Source: Desulfotalea sp. (GTDB lineage: Bacteria; Desulfobacterota; Desulfobulbia; Desulfobulbales; Desulfocapsaceae). Taken from it: a stretch of DNA of 64,000 bases. The translations under genes were made by a program, and so were the position numbers. Under the pieces are notes generated by a model, which saw only the letters and a program-made list of their open reading frames with translations, did not search any database and was not told where the DNA came from. Position 1 is the stretch's first letter, and each line of letters opens with the position of its first letter. The DNA lies in NCBI GenBank assembly GCA_002733995.1, contig NVXR01000012.1:1115-65114 (forward strand), written 5' to 3'. This document shows, piece after piece, positions 62,622 to 64,000 of this stretch.

Positions 62622-63839
62622 ATGAAATTAGGAATCAATGGCTTGGGAAGAATCGGAAAGTTGTCGTTATGGCAACATGTATCACGGAAACACTTCTCTG
62701 GAATCGTTGCTAATATCGGTCGGGATGTCGGGACGAGTCTCTCGGATCTTGCCGCTACACTGGAACGAGATTCCACCTATGGTCGACTTGGCAGCTACCT
62801 TTATGGTAATAGCTGTCCGCGGGTGATAGAAGAGCTCAACGAAGAAGATGGGACCATGGTTGTAAATGGTGTTCCTGTAAAAATTCTTCGTAGCGCCAGA
62901 AACCCAAGAGATATTGCCTGGCAGGAAAATGAGGTAAAGATCGTTGTTGACACAACCGGTGTCTTTACCGATCCTACCGCCGATGCGGATGCCAGTAAAG
63001 GCGCACTGCGTGGACATATGCAGGCGGGTGCCGAAAAGGTTATCCTGTCGGCCCCCTTTAAGATTAAGTCTAAAGGGATGGGCATGCCAGAAGATGCGGT
63101 CACCACCATTATGGGGATCAATGAAGAGGTGTATGAGTCGAGTCAGCACTCTCTGATCTCGGCGGCATCATGTACCACGACTTGCCTCTCCTATATGATC
63201 AAGCCTCTCATGGAAAAAATAGGTGCAGATAAAATCATGAGTGCCTCCATGGTGACGGTGCATGCAGCCACAGGTAGTCAGCAGGTACTCGATCGATTAC
63301 CGGGGGCTGGTGCCACAGATCTTCGCAAAAATCGTTCAATTCTTAATAATATCATCCTGACTACTACAGGTGCCGCTAAGGCCCTTGCCCTTGTTATTCC
63401 AGAGATGGCATCAATTGGTTTTATGGCGGAATCTGTTCGGATCCCAACCTCCACCGGTTCACTTATTATTCTTGTACTAAACCTTCAGGATGACTTCGAT
63501 AAGCCGATAAAAAGAAATGACATCAACGCGATTTATGAACAATATGCCAGCAATAATCCTTATCTGCATTTCTCTAATCAGCAGAATGTTTCTTCGGATA
63601 TAATTGGTATGCCCGCGGCGGCGGCGACCATAGAGGGAACTGAGACCCATACGAGAACGGCAAATATTCAGGTTGATTTGTCAAAAGTTAGGGCAGAAAG
63701 CCTTGTTGCTGGTGCCGATCCTATTCTCAATGTGCCAGTGACCCAAGCCGTTGTCTATGGCTGGTACGACAATGAATTGGGAAGTTATACCAATATGCTA
63801 GGGGATCTTGTGGTTCACGTCAGTGAAGAGATGTTGTAA
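62622..63839 (+). CDS. gap: Glyceraldehyde-3-phosphate dehydrogenase, long form
   Basis: The 405-residue enzyme begins MKLGINGLGRIGKL, the NAD-binding loop. The catalytic Cys is in SAASCTTTCLSY; most GAPDHs have SCTTNC. VTVHAATGSQQVLDRLP and the YGWYDNELGSYTNML motif are conserved. It is about 70 residues longer than usual because of insertions in the NAD domain (around 45-70) and in the second half. It oxidises glyceraldehyde-3-phosphate in glycolysis or reduces 1,3-bisphosphoglycerate in gluconeogenesis. The start at 62622 has an AAGGAG ribosome site. Confidence 0.92.
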   Translation: MKLGINGLGRIGKLSLWQHVSRKHFSGIVANIGRDVGTSLSDLAATLERDSTYGRLGSYLYGNSCPRVIEELNEEDGTMVVNGVPVKILRSARNPRDIAWQENEVKIVVDTTGVFTDPTADADASKGALRGHMQAGAEKVILSAPFKIKSKGMGMPEDAVTTIMGINEEVYESSQHSLISAASCTTTCLSYMIKPLMEKIGADKIMSASMVTVHAATGSQQVLDRLPGAGATDLRKNRSILNNIILTTTGAAKALALVIPEMASIGFMAESVRIPTSTGSLIILVLNLQDDFDKPIKRNDINAIYEQYASNNPYLHFSNQQNVSSDIIGMPAAAATIEGTETHTRTANIQVDLSKVRAESLVAGADPILNVPVTQAVVYGWYDNELGSYTNMLGDLVVHVSEEML

Positions 63840-63844
63840 GCGCA

Positions 63845-64000
63845 TTGATACATATTAGAAACATGCTTGAGGCGGATGTCCCCACGGTGGGGCGTCTTGA
63901 GCTGCAATCACATTCCCCCTGGTCTTTGTCGTCTCTTGTAGACGAAATAGAGCAGGAACGGGGGCTGGTTCTTGTTGCAGAGAGCACGTCTCGCGACAAG
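63845..64000 (+). CDS. GNAT acetyltransferase, RimI-like (5' part, runs off the window)
   Basis: The frame runs to the last base. It starts at TTG 63845 (or ATG 63863) and reads IHIRNMLEADVPTVGRLEL, SHSPWSLSSLVDEIEQE and GLVLVAE, the N-terminal pattern of RimI-type ribosomal-protein-alanine acetyltransferases. Only 52 codons are visible, so the acetyl-CoA motif is outside. It is five bases after gap. Confidence 0.7.
   Translation, partial: MIHIRNMLEADVPTVGRLELQSHSPWSLSSLVDEIEQERGLVLVAESTSRDK

Noticed and set aside
1..64000. Selenoprotein genes with in-frame TGA
   Set aside because: Because tRNA-Sec is present I looked at gene ends for homology continuing past TGA; none was convincing.
1..64000. 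CRISPR array or other regularly spaced short repeats
   Set aside because: Apart from the 270-bp coding repeats at 151-690 no regularly spaced repeat was seen.

Overview
The window most likely comes from a Gram-negative, moderately AT-rich bacterium of the Desulfobacterota, probably a Desulfobulbales-type sulfate reducer or relative. This is an inference from gene content, not a database match. The supporting features are an exosortase/PEP-CTERM exopolysaccharide locus, a selenocysteine tRNA, a PilMNOP pilus operon joined to an MshL-like secretin, SecB, a separate glyQ (alpha subunit of the two-subunit glycyl-tRNA synthetase), and an outer-membrane polysaccharide export apparatus. No rRNA gene, CRISPR array, prophage or intact insertion sequence is visible. 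One decayed IS66-family transposase fragment is present.

Region 1 (1-3.2 kb) holds the 3' end of a large PKD-repeat surface protein and a convergent VanZ-like membrane protein with a carbohydrate-binding-like tail.

Region 2 (3.9-43.9 kb) is a very large exosortase (XrtA-type) exopolysaccharide locus. A textbook sigma70 promoter followed by an intrinsic terminator lies in the leader of the first long operon. That operon (4.3-24.3 kb) encodes a polysaccharide deacetylase, EpsI, the exosortase, a FemAB-like protein, a double-headed GT2 glycosyltransferase, further GT2 and GT4 glycosyltransferases, an AsnB-type amidotransferase, hexapeptide and membrane acyltransferases, an O-antigen-ligase-like polymerase, a MurA/MurB paralogue pair and a Wzx-type flippase. 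Next come an inverted CapA/CapK pair, another GT2, an IS66 remnant and three exported proteins, one carrying a PEP-CTERM-like sorting tail. The last part (33.4-43.9 kb) carries the phosphoglycosyltransferase that starts the repeat unit, an outer-membrane barrel, a Wza-like exporter, the PrsT TPR lipoprotein, a BY-kinase, an ExeA-like ATPase and a Wzz-like chain-length protein. Together these could start, assemble, flip, polymerise, length-control and export a decorated exopolysaccharide and anchor exported proteins.

Region 3 (44-52.7 kb) is mostly housekeeping: an acyltransferase, a small Cys-motif protein, selC (tRNA-Sec), an SDR epimerase, glyQ, a CoA-binding protein, uvrA, a candidate structured RNA, and secB with a strong bidirectional terminator.

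Region 4 (52.7-60.4 kb, minus strand) is a pilus assembly operon in the order pilM, pilN, pilO, pilP, an AMIN/STN/TPR protein lacking a secretin pore, a separate MshL-like secretin lipoprotein, and a CsgG/LpoB-like lipoprotein.

Region 5 (61-64 kb) has signal peptidase I, sfsA, a long glyceraldehyde-3-phosphate dehydrogenase and the start of a RimI-like acetyltransferase.

The most interesting points are the MurA/MurB pair inside the EPS operon (possible lactyl-ether sugar in the polymer), the promoter-terminator leader before that operon, the duplicated glycosyltransferase, the split hybrid pilus secretin, the extended PEP-CTERM protein and the unassigned structured RNA upstream of secB.
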